Of a DNA stretch of 64,000 bases, positions 33,534-41,732 are shown one piece after another. The notes under the pieces are model-generated. The model searched no databases. It worked only from the letters and a program-made list of their open reading frames with translations, and was not told where the DNA came from. The stretch spans positions 106,258 through 170,257 of the forward strand of contig NZ_JMCC02000021.1 of the NCBI RefSeq assembly GCF_000737335.2, given 5' to 3'. Position numbers and translations under genes: made by a program. Source of the DNA: Enhygromyxa salina. Lineage in GTDB: Bacteria > Myxococcota_A > Polyangia > Nannocystales > Nannocystaceae. How positions within the stretch are numbered: position 1 is the stretch's first letter; each line of letters starts with the position of its first letter.

Positions 33534-36304
33534 TGGTCTTCTCCCCAGGCGATGTCGCCCATGTAATGCGGTGAGCCGGCGAGGGTTTGCAGCAGCTCGG
33601 AGCGGCACGCGGCGAAGTAGCTGCGATCCCCGATGAGCAGAATTTGGTAGCGGGCGCGCGTGAGCGCGACGTTGAGGCGGTTGGGACTGTTTAGAAACCC
33701 GACGGAACCGCGCTTGCGCGTTCCACCCCTGACGAAAGACAAGAGCACGAGATCAGCCTCGTGTCCTTGAAAGCGGTCGACGGTGCACAGCGTGACATTG
33801 ACCGCCGGGTGCGTTGATGGAATCGCAAAGTTGCGGGTGTTTCCGTGTTGTTTGGTGAGCTTCAAGAGGCGCTTGCGCAGCAGCGCCTCCTGGCCGCGGT
33901 AGAACGTCAAGATGGCGACGCTCCAGGGCTTGTCCCGGCGGCCGTCATGTTGCGCCCACTTGACGAAATGCTGCAACTCTCGCATCACGATCTTGGCCTC
34001 GGCCGAGTTTTCGCTCGCCCGTTCGTTCCGCGGCCGTTGGACGTCGACCCAGAGCGCGCGACGAGCATGCCGCCGGTAGCCCCAGGCACGCTCGATGCTT
34101 CGGGCATCACGCAGCAGGGCCGGGCGATCGTCGCTCCCCGTGTAGAACTGCTCGCGTGAGAAGGCCGAGATGTCGGGATGCATTCGATGTTGGTAGCTGA
34201 GCGAGACCATGCGCTGGGCCAGCGCAGCAGGCGGAAGTCCATCGTTGATCACGGCCCCCTGTTTCCAACCAGGGAGTCGCTCGAAACCGGTCTGGAGTAG
34301 CTCGAGGATCGAAGGGAGCGCAACGCGACGGATCTGGTCGGAGCGTTCGCGGAGCTTCTTGGTGATCCCCGAGTTCAGGGACTTGGGCAGTAGTTCGTCG
34401 AGCTGTGCCTGAAGGGTGGCGCGCTCGACCTCGTTGTGTCGAAGCTCGAAGCTTCGAACCAGACGCCAGCCATACTCCGTCGACCAGTCTTTCGCGCTCT
34501 CGGGCTCCTCCTCCTTGAAGTGAGCACGGACAGCTCGGTAATCACTGAGCGGCGGCAGGGCCCCTTCGAGCAAGTCCATGTTCTCGGGTAGGCGATGCTC
34601 GAAGGCCGCCAGCGTATCCGGGCGGCCGAACACGAGGTTGGGGGCGATCAGCTCGGGGATAACGCCGGGGACCCCCGCGACCGATTGGACTTCGCAGTTG
34701 TCGAGGTCGGCACAGGGAGTCGCGCGAGCATTGGCTTCGATTCGAAGCGCCTCCGCGTCGTCGCTGTCACAGGCGATCAGGCTGCGGACCATCTTGCCGC
34801 CAGAGCCGGGTGTGGCTTGAAACGCGCGGACCGCTGCGTAGGCCGCTGCCTCGGCGCCCAGGTCGAGCACCCAGTGTCGCAGGTTCCGGCCGATGTCCTC
34901 GCCCTCCACGTAGGGGGACAGCTGCTTGATGTCGCCAACGACGATCCACTTGGCCGCGTAGATCGCAGGGACCATGAACTCGGTCAGGGTGGTCTTGCTG
35001 GCTTCGTCCACGATCAACACGTCGAACAACACGCGCGGCCCTGGCTCGCGCCGCTCCCTGATTTCGGGGTGCTTCAACACGCCGATCGGGGTTCCGCAGA
35101 CCAAGTTGACGCTCTCGCCAACGAGTTGGCGGATCGGGGACGCCGCCCGGGACCGGTCGTGCGACGCTTCCTCTTGCAAGAGCGTTTGTCGCAGCATTGC
35201 CCGCGCTTGCGAGCCGAGCTCCGTTCCGCCCTTGGACTCGGTGAAATCGACGATGTTGTCACAGACTGTCCGCTGCAGCCGGTCGTACAAGAACGGTTCA
35301 ATCTCGGTGCTGCTGACCCGCTCGCTGGTCCCGATCCGGACGGGGAGCACCACTTGTTCGTCTGGCGGCAGCCGCTCTTGCCAGCTGATGAGGCGCTCGA
35401 GCACGTTGTCGACCGCGACGTTGGTCGAGGCGACCAGCAGCGTGCGCAGCCCGCGACGCGCGAGCTGGACGATGAGCTCGCAAATGGCGGTTGTCTTGCC
35501 GGATCCCGGGGGCCCCTCGAGCAGGGCAAAATCCGGTGACGCGAGCGCGACCTCGACGAAGCGCCGCTGCTCCGTCGTACCGTCACGCAGTGGCGCGCCG
35601 GGGGACTCCTCTTTGAGGAAGGTCCAAGCCGTCTCGTCGAGCGTGACTTGCTCGAAGCGCGGCCAACTGGGATGCGTCCTCAGCAGGTTGATCAGCGGCT
35701 GAAGGCTTGGAACTGGAAAGTTGTCGAGGCTGTGCAGCGCGTATTTCTGACAGCGCAGATTGTGGGTGTTTGGACGGATCCAGAGCAGCCGCCCGTGTGG
35801 GTGTGCTTCGGTCGAGCGCAGCTGTTCGCGGCCTGTTTGGGGCGCCACCGCGATCGGTGGATGGTCGACCAGGAGCGCGCAGCCTTCGTTGTCCCAGGCC
35901 ATTCGGGTGATCTTCCCGGTCGACCGGCCGTCGGGTTGATCGTTGAATTCCTCACTGCGAAGAAATTCTTCGAAGGTCGACTCGGGCTCCTCGGCCCGCC
36001 ACGGAGGCGGCTCGAGGATGATCCAAGTCCCTCGCGGAATGTCCTTCTCTCGGCGATCTCGCCGGCGCTCAGCCGCACGGGCGCCCTCGTTCGAGCGCTC
36101 GATCCGGGCTCGCATTCGCGCATTGAAGGTCGCGGCCTCGTCCCGGGTTGGATCGCGCCAGGCAAGCACGGGTCGGTGCCGTTCAGCGGCCTCGAGGGCG
36201 GTACGAAGGAACTGATCGTAGGGCCGCAGTTGAGCGCCCACTTGTTTGAGCGTCGCGTCCCATCGTCCACCTTCGGCGAGGGCCATGTAGTAGAGCGTTG
36301 ACAT
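33530..36304 (-). CDS. UPF1-like superfamily 1 helicase
   Basis: The 924-residue protein is an SF1 helicase of the UPF1/DNA2 type. Visible motifs include I GPPGSGKT (264-271), Ia region LVASTNVAVDNVLERL, II VDEAS (432-436), III GDIKQLSP (457-464), IV/V region LSYQHRMHPDISAFSR, TVDRFQGHEADLVLLSFVR and VI NVALTRARYQILLIGD. The N-terminal 240 residues are unassigned. Enzymes of this type unwind RNA or DNA with ATP. It is the first gene of the leftward operon; the start MSTLYYMALAEGG at 36304 has GAGGA ten bases upstream. A helicase plus a PLD nuclease in one operon resembles Mokosh type I. Confidence 0.88.
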   Translation of the reverse strand: MSTLYYMALAEGGRWDATLKQVGAQLRPYDQFLRTALEAAERHRPVLAWRDPTRDEAATFNARMRARIERSNEGARAAERRRDRREKDIPRGTWIILEPPPWRAEEPESTFEEFLRSEEFNDQPDGRSTGKITRMAWDNEGCALLVDHPPIAVAPQTGREQLRSTEAHPHGRLLWIRPNTHNLRCQKYALHSLDNFPVPSLQPLINLLRTHPSWPRFEQVTLDETAWTFLKEESPGAPLRDGTTEQRRFVEVALASPDFALLEGPPGSGKTTAICELIVQLARRGLRTLLVASTNVAVDNVLERLISWQERLPPDEQVVLPVRIGTSERVSSTEIEPFLYDRLQRTVCDNIVDFTESKGGTELGSQARAMLRQTLLQEEASHDRSRAASPIRQLVGESVNLVCGTPIGVLKHPEIRERREPGPRVLFDVLIVDEASKTTLTEFMVPAIYAAKWIVVGDIKQLSPYVEGEDIGRNLRHWVLDLGAEAAAYAAVRAFQATPGSGGKMVRSLIACDSDDAEALRIEANARATPCADLDNCEVQSVAGVPGVIPELIAPNLVFGRPDTLAAFEHRLPENMDLLEGALPPLSDYRAVRAHFKEEEPESAKDWSTEYGWRLVRSFELRHNEVERATLQAQLDELLPKSLNSGITKKLRERSDQIRRVALPSILELLQTGFERLPGWKQGAVINDGLPPAALAQRMVSLSYQHRMHPDISAFSREQFYTGSDDRPALLRDARSIERAWGYRRHARRALWVDVQRPRNERASENSAEAKIVMRELQHFVKWAQHDGRRDKPWSVAILTFYRGQEALLRKRLLKLTKQHGNTRNFAIPSTHPAVNVTLCTVDRFQGHEADLVLLSFVRGGTRKRGSVGFLNSPNRLNVALTRARYQILLIGDRSYFAACRSELLQTLAGSPHYMGDIAWGEDQ

Positions 36305-36340
36305 CAGTAGCTGTCCTCGTTGTGCATGTGGGCGGGAAGA

Positions 36341-36355
36341 GCAGTTCTCGTGCCC
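36341..36355 (-). promoter_or_regulatory. Sigma-54 (-24/-12) promoter of the helicase-PLD operon
   Basis: Reading leftward, GGGCACG-AGAA-CTGC matches the consensus TGGCACG-N4-TTGC in all but two positions, and the invariant GG and GC are the required ten bases apart. A T follows, as preferred. Transcription would begin near 36330, leaving a leader of about 25 bases before the start codon at 36304. The operon encodes its own sigma-54 activator. Confidence 0.78.
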
Positions 36356-36408
36356 ACCCTTCAAGTCCGCGAGATTGTTGAAACGGCTCACCGCGGACGC
36401 GAAAAGGT

Positions 36409-36445
36409 CGCCGAAAAGTCGTCGATCTTCGCCGAAACTTCGGCG
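36409..36445. promoter_or_regulatory. Paired inverted repeats, likely activator binding sites
   Basis: A perfect inverted repeat CGCCGAA-AC-TTCGGCG lies at 36430-36445. A related copy CGCCGAA-AA-GTCGTCG (five of seven arm bases conserved) lies at 36409-36424. Their centres are 21 bp apart, two helical turns, and about 86 and 107 bases upstream of the expected leftward start. This is the normal position for enhancer sites of sigma-54 activators. Both divergent operons could be affected. Confidence 0.6.
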
Positions 36446-36606
36446 GACCAAATCGGGACACTTCTCCTCACACCCTCGAGCCCTGGTACCGACCGCGCTG
36501 CGCGAACCGCGTGCGACTGCGGCGCGCTTGGCTGCCGCACATCGTCGAGCATCGCTGTCTGGATCTGGCCCCACAGCTTGTCTCCAGCTGGTAGCCTGCG
36601 CTGCCC

Positions 36607-37314
36607 ATGAGCCTCGAGATCACCCCCGCCGATCGGGCCACGTTCTACGCGGCCGCCCTGCGCTTGTTGAGGTTCGTCGAGGGCCGGGCACCAACCCAGC
36701 GGCGCTTCGGCCCCGACGCCGACGCGCTGTGGAAGGGCTTCGCGGGCGGGCTCGAGACCCGGGACCGTGTGGACATCCTGCTGCGGGATGCCGACGTCGC
36801 GTGGCCCGGCGCGTTTGGGGCTCGGGCCACCTTCGACCTGCGCTCGGTCGCCGAGGACGACGCGTTTGGATCTGCGTGGGTGTCTCTCGAACCGATGGAG
36901 GGCGAGAAGGTCTGGCGCAGCGTGGTTCGCGAGCCCGCGCCAACGGACGTCAACCAGACCCTCACGGCGATCGCGGCCAGCTGGGGCCTGAAGCTCGGCG
37001 CCCACGAGCTCGCCAAACCAAGCCCCGGAACGAAGCTCATCATCGGTGGTGCCAGCGCGATCGCGGCCGCGCTGCGAGCGTTCGCGGACGACGACACGCT
37101 GTCGTGGCCCACGCAAGTGATCGTGGTGGCCGATCACCCGGGCGAGCGGCAGCTCGCTTGCGCAGCGGCGGCCGTGGTCAACACCGACACTGCGTCGCGC
37201 CTGCGCACCAGCGGCGACCACGATCGCACTAACCTGGCCGGCTACCAGCCCCTGGTCTCGAGCGACGCCTCCCCCGAAGTCCGGGCCACCATCGAAGCCC
37301 TCACCGCGAAATGA
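36607..37314 (+). CDS. Unknown first gene of the BREX type 2 operon
   Basis: The 235-residue protein starts MSLEITPADRATFYAAAL just after the divergent control region and overlaps pglW by ATGA. Its N-terminal half is helical and then beta-rich (GARATFDLRSVAEDDAFG). The C-terminal half has a Rossmann-like run (GTKLIIGGASAIAAALRAF, TQVIVVADHPGERQLACAAA), which might bind a nucleotide, but no family is recognised. Translational coupling with pglW suggests it works with the kinase, perhaps as a regulator or specificity partner. Confidence 0.72.
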   Translation: MSLEITPADRATFYAAALRLLRFVEGRAPTQRRFGPDADALWKGFAGGLETRDRVDILLRDADVAWPGAFGARATFDLRSVAEDDAFGSAWVSLEPMEGEKVWRSVVREPAPTDVNQTLTAIAASWGLKLGAHELAKPSPGTKLIIGGASAIAAALRAFADDDTLSWPTQVIVVADHPGERQLACAAAAVVNTDTASRLRTSGDHDRTNLAGYQPLVSSDASPEVRATIEALTAK

Positions 37315-40300
37315 CCATCGTCAACGATCGCTTCGTGCTCCTGGGTACGACCGAGCACCCCCACGAGAAGGAGGCTCTGGAGTTCGTCCGGGACAACTTC
37401 CCAGACCATGACCCCTACCACGCGCGTGGCTTGGTCGAGCTGCTCGAGGCCGGCAGCGGCCGCCTGTACGAGATCGATCTGCTCGTCATCGGCCGGCACG
37501 CGGTCTACATGGTCGAGATCAAGAGTCATCCCGGCCGCATGGAAGGCGACGCTCACGCCTGGCGCTGGACGCCCCCCAACGGCGGGCGGCCGCGCGAGTT
37601 CGACAACCCGTACTCGCTCGCCAACAAGAAGGCGAAGGTGCTCAAGAGCTTGCTCGAGCGCAACATGCCGCGGGACAGGCAGGTCCCGTGGGTCCAGCCG
37701 CTGATCTTCATGAGCGCGGCCAACTTCGAGAACCGGCTTGGCCAAGAGGGCCGGGTCGCGGTGGTCACCCGCGAGACCGTGATCTCGGCGATCAAGAACG
37801 GTGAATTTCCGGGTGCGAGCGCGAATCTCAGGGGCCGCATACTCAACAGCCCGACCGCGCGAGCCGTCAAGCAGGCGCTCGATCGCATCGGCCTGCGTCC
37901 GCGCAAGGATCTCCTGCAAGTCGGCGAGTACGAGCTGGGTCCGGTGATCGCAGACGGCGACGGCTACCAAGATCGCGCAGCGAACCTGGTTGGCTTCAAG
38001 CACATCCAGCACCGCGCGCGGGTGTATCTGGTCCCCGATCAAGTCAGCGCGGAGCACAAACAGCAGCTGCGACGCGCGGCCGAGCGCGAGGTCCAGCTGC
38101 TGTGGAGCGTCCGCGACAGCCACAACGTCCTCAAGAGCAACTACTACGCGGCCAACGGGCCGCTCGGGCCCACGCTGATCTTCGACGACTTCGACGGCTC
38201 ACTGCGGCTCGACCAGTTCCTGGCCGCCCACCCCGACCTGCCATTTGACGACCGGCTCGAGATCATCCGCGAAGTTGGGCATGCGCTCGAGGGTTGCCAT
38301 CGGCGCAGCGTGTTCCACGGCGGGATCAGCCCCGAGGCGGTGCTAGTCCGGCGGTTCGAGGGCGCGCTGCAAGTTCGCCTGTTCAACTTTCAGCTGGGCC
38401 GCAGCAACGACGCATCGGCAACGTCGCACCGCAGCTTGTTGGCGTCGAGAACGACGGGGGCGTACCAGGCGCCCGAGCTGGCCAGCGATCCAGACGCGGC
38501 GTCTGCGGTCACGGACACCTTCAGCCTGGGTGCGCTGGCCTACTTCGTGTTCACCACGCACGCGCCAGCCGAGACCAGCGCCGAGCTGCTGCAGAAGCTC
38601 AGCCGGGATGGTTGCCTGGATCCCAGCGCGGTCGTCGACGACTTGCCCGAGCCGGTCATCGACCTCATCCAGCAAGCCACGACGCTCGCGGCGGACGAGC
38701 GCCAGGACAACTGCGCCGAGCTTGTCGAGCTCTTGGTGATCGAGCTGCGCGACGAAACCGCGGTCGCAGAGAGCACGGCGAAGGTGCTCGAAGCCGAGAA
38801 AGGGGACATCCTGGAGGAGCGATTCGAGGTCCGTACCGTGCTCGGTCACGGCGCCAGCGCCCGCGTCCTCGAGGTGAGCGAAGGCGGGTCCAAAGAGACC
38901 AACGACCGATTCGCGCTCAAAATCGCCCGGGGGCCCGCGCACGACGACCGGCTGCGCACGGAGGGCGAGCAGCTGCGAGACCTGCGGCATCCAAGGATCG
39001 TCCAGTGTCACGAGATCCTGGTGATCCAGGAGCGGACCTGCCTGCTGCTCTCGCTGGCGGGGACCCGCTCCCTCCAACAGCTGTTGGCTGATCAGGGCAG
39101 CCTCGACCTCGAGTTTGCCGGCCGCTACGGCGAGGACCTGCTCGACGCACTCAAAGAGCTCGAAGACCGGGGCATCCTCCACCGCGACATCAAGCCGGCC
39201 AACTTGGGCGTCGGCTCGCGCGACCGCCTGGCCAAGCACCTCACGCTGTTCGACTTCTCCCTGCTCGCGGCGCCGATCGGGGATCTCGAGGTCGGAACCA
39301 CGGCCTACCGAGACCCGTTCTTGCCGCTGCGCAACGCCTGGGATTTCGCGGCAGATCGCTGGAGCGCGGCCGTGACGATGCACGAGATGCTCACGGGCCT
39401 GCGGCCGCAGTACGGCAAGACTGGGCAGTCCCCGCTCGAGCCCAGGGCAGCCCTGCGGCTCGAGAGCGAGCGCTTCGACGCGGCCCTCCGCGACCGGCTG
39501 ATCAGCTTCTTCAATCGGGCCCTGGCCCGCGATCCAGCAGAGCGGTTCCAGTCGGCCAACTTGATGCGTCGGGCCTGGTCGGCGCTGTTCGAGGCGCCCA
39601 GCGTGGTCACCAAAGGCCCAGCCGCGCCGCGCGTGATGGGCACCCAGGTCGAGCTGGGCACGGTGACGGAGGAGCAGCTCGCCCAGATCCAGCCCGATAC
39701 GCCACTGCGTGCACTGCCCCTGTCGGCCCGGGCCCAAAACGCCCTCGATCGGGCCGGGCTGCTCCGGGCCGAGGACTTGCTCGCGCTCGCCGACAATCGG
39801 CTCTCGGCGATCCGTGGGATCGGTCGCAAGGTCGCCAAAGAGATCCTGGATCTGCGCAACCGCTGGCGAGACAAGCTCGACCAGCAAGCCTCGAGTGGCG
39901 CAGCCGAGCCGTTCTTTCCGGACTATCGGGGTGACGAGCTGCTGGTCGATGGGATCGGGCTGTCGCAGGAAGCCGCGTTGGCGCTGGCGGATGCGGGGCT
40001 GCACACGGTCTCGGCCCTGTGCCGGGCGCCCAAGTCCCAAGTGGAGGCGGTGCTCGAGCGCACCAGCTGGTCGGCGGCGTCGGTCCACGAGATCGTTGTG
40101 GGTCTGAGCGCGGGGGCGGCCCAGAGCGACGGGCCAACCAGCTTGGGCGACTGGCTGGATGTCCTGTTTCCGGCGCCCTCGCGCAAGAGCGCGGACCACC
40201 AGCGGATCCAGCAGCTTCACGGTCTGCGTGAGCCGTTCGTGGGCCGGACCGAGCTGACCTTGCAAGAGGTCAGCGACCACTGCGGGATCAGCCGTCAGCG

Positions 40301-41714
40301 GCTGCAACAACAGGTGGCCAAGGACGTCGCGCGCTGGCAGGGCCAGCCGTGGCGCGACCGCTTGCGTGGGCTGTGCGTCGAGCTGGTCGAGGATCTCGGC
40401 GGCGCCGCGCCGATCGAGTTCGCTGCCCAGCGCCTGGCCACCAAGGTCCCCGACGATCTGGCGTCGCCGCCCAAGCTAAGGCTCGCGCAGTACGCCAGCT
40501 TGCTGCGGGCCGCCGCCGAGCTTGGTGCTGGGCCCGAAGCCGGGCAGCTGTCGCTGCGCCGTCGGTCGCGTCGCCGCTTGGACGGCAAGGGCTGGCAGAT
40601 GTGGCTGCTGACCGGCGACGAGCCGCTGTGGGCCGCGGTCAAGCAGCTTGGCGATCGGGCCGACGAGCTCGCCCAGCGCCAGCCCTTGGCCTCGTCGGGG
40701 GAGACCGTGCGCCTGTTGGCGGCGATCGTCGCCGACACCTCGCTCGCGGTCGAGCGCATTGGCCCGGACCGGCTGTTGTCGTTCGCCGCCCAGGCCAGCC
40801 ACGAGGCCGCGCGCTCGAGCCGGCTCGAGCTCTACCCGATCGGGATGGACGCCCAGCGGGCCCTGGAACTCAGCGCGCAGGCGCTCAGCGCCAAGTCGCT
40901 CAGCGGCGAGGACATCCGCAGTCGGGTCCGCGCGCGCTACCCCGAAGCGGCGCCCTTGCCCGCGCGCCCCGAGCTCGACGCGCTGGTCGCCACGCTCGCC
41001 CTACAGTGGGTGCCACCCAACGAAGTGCACCCGGCGGGCACCTACATCCGGCCCGAGACCGCGGGCCAGAGCTCACACCACACCTCCGTCAACCCGGTCA
41101 ACCGCCGAAGCACGGCCATGCCACAGGCCCGGTCCAGCTCCGAGGGGTCGATGACGGCGCGCGACTTCGAGGACGCTCTGATCGCGGTGATTCAGGAGCG
41201 CAAGCTTCGGGTGCTCGCGGTCAATGCCGCGCACATGACCGACGCGATCGCCGAACTCGAGCAGGTGCTGGACACCCAGGCCGTCGAGATCGATCGCCGG
41301 CTGATCCAGTACATGGAGGAGGCGTTGCTGGCGAAGGGGGGCAAGCCCGACGTGTTGTGGACCGCCGACGCCGCGGGCCCCGAACACAAGCTCTGGGGCC
41401 GCTTGGTCAGCGTGGCCCGCGACGCTGCCACGCGCCTCGCCAACGAACTGCTGCCGCCTGCGCACAACCTTCTGCTCGTTCAAGCTGGCTTGCTGGCCCG
41501 CTACGAGCTCCATACCTTCATCCAGCGCCTGCTCGACGCCAATCAGTCGGACGAGAGCCACGCGATCGTGCTGCTCAACCCGGCTCACTCTGGCGACCGA
41601 CAGGACGTGCTCAACAACCGCCTGCCGATCAGCGGGCTGTTGCCGGGCCAAGCAAGCTGGATCCCCGTCGAGTGGCTGGAAAACCAGCACCGCGGGGCCG
41701 CCACCTCCCACTGA
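37311..41714 (+). CDS. pglW: BREX-2 protein PglW: NERD domain plus pseudokinase and kinase
   Basis: The 1467-residue protein is the Ser/Thr kinase of the phage growth limitation (BREX type 2) system. Residues about 15-130 form a NERD nuclease-related domain with D56 and the VEIKSHPG motif (E69, K71). Residues about 225-480 form a degenerate kinase: the HRD position reads HGGISPEAVLV (336-346) and the DFG position NFQLG. Residues about 505-770 form a second kinase with GHGASARV (512), K537, HRDIKPANLGV (624-634) and DFS in place of DFG. A helix-hairpin-helix-like stretch (IRGIGRKVAKEILDL) is near residue 845 and the C-terminal 600 residues are helical. It probably autophosphorylates and controls the methylase and phosphatase partners. 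Confidence 0.92.
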   Translation: MTIVNDRFVLLGTTEHPHEKEALEFVRDNFPDHDPYHARGLVELLEAGSGRLYEIDLLVIGRHAVYMVEIKSHPGRMEGDAHAWRWTPPNGGRPREFDNPYSLANKKAKVLKSLLERNMPRDRQVPWVQPLIFMSAANFENRLGQEGRVAVVTRETVISAIKNGEFPGASANLRGRILNSPTARAVKQALDRIGLRPRKDLLQVGEYELGPVIADGDGYQDRAANLVGFKHIQHRARVYLVPDQVSAEHKQQLRRAAEREVQLLWSVRDSHNVLKSNYYAANGPLGPTLIFDDFDGSLRLDQFLAAHPDLPFDDRLEIIREVGHALEGCHRRSVFHGGISPEAVLVRRFEGALQVRLFNFQLGRSNDASATSHRSLLASRTTGAYQAPELASDPDAASAVTDTFSLGALAYFVFTTHAPAETSAELLQKLSRDGCLDPSAVVDDLPEPVIDLIQQATTLAADERQDNCAELVELLVIELRDETAVAESTAKVLEAEKGDILEERFEVRTVLGHGASARVLEVSEGGSKETNDRFALKIARGPAHDDRLRTEGEQLRDLRHPRIVQCHEILVIQERTCLLLSLAGTRSLQQLLADQGSLDLEFAGRYGEDLLDALKELEDRGILHRDIKPANLGVGSRDRLAKHLTLFDFSLLAAPIGDLEVGTTAYRDPFLPLRNAWDFAADRWSAAVTMHEMLTGLRPQYGKTGQSPLEPRAALRLESERFDAALRDRLISFFNRALARDPAERFQSANLMRRAWSALFEAPSVVTKGPAAPRVMGTQVELGTVTEEQLAQIQPDTPLRALPLSARAQNALDRAGLLRAEDLLALADNRLSAIRGIGRKVAKEILDLRNRWRDKLDQQASSGAAEPFFPDYRGDELLVDGIGLSQEAALALADAGLHTVSALCRAPKSQVEAVLERTSWSAASVHEIVVGLSAGAAQSDGPTSLGDWLDVLFPAPSRKSADHQRIQQLHGLREPFVGRTELTLQEVSDHCGISRQRLQQQVAKDVARWQGQPWRDRLRGLCVELVEDLGGAAPIEFAAQRLATKVPDDLASPPKLRLAQYASLLRAAAELGAGPEAGQLSLRRRSRRRLDGKGWQMWLLTGDEPLWAAVKQLGDRADELAQRQPLASSGETVRLLAAIVADTSLAVERIGPDRLLSFAAQASHEAARSSRLELYPIGMDAQRALELSAQALSAKSLSGEDIRSRVRARYPEAAPLPARPELDALVATLALQWVPPNEVHPAGTYIRPETAGQSSHHTSVNPVNRRSTAMPQARSSSEGSMTARDFEDALIAVIQERKLRVLAVNAAHMTDAIAELEQVLDTQAVEIDRRLIQYMEEALLAKGGKPDVLWTADAAGPEHKLWGRLVSVARDAATRLANELLPPAHNLLLVQAGLLARYELHTFIQRLLDANQSDESHAIVLLNPAHSGDRQDVLNNRLPISGLLPGQASWIPVEWLENQHRGAATSH

Positions 41715-41732
41715 GAATCCGCACTCGAATCC

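Noticed and set aside
29273..36304. DISARM system
   Set aside because: A PLD nuclease and a helicase are present, but there is no DrmB (DUF1998) or DISARM methylase, and the helicase is UPF1-like SF1. Mokosh is the closer match.
36305..36606. Sigma-54 promoter for the rightward BREX operon
   Set aside because: All GG...GC pairs on the plus strand checked by eye had wrong spacing; the BREX promoter could not be identified.
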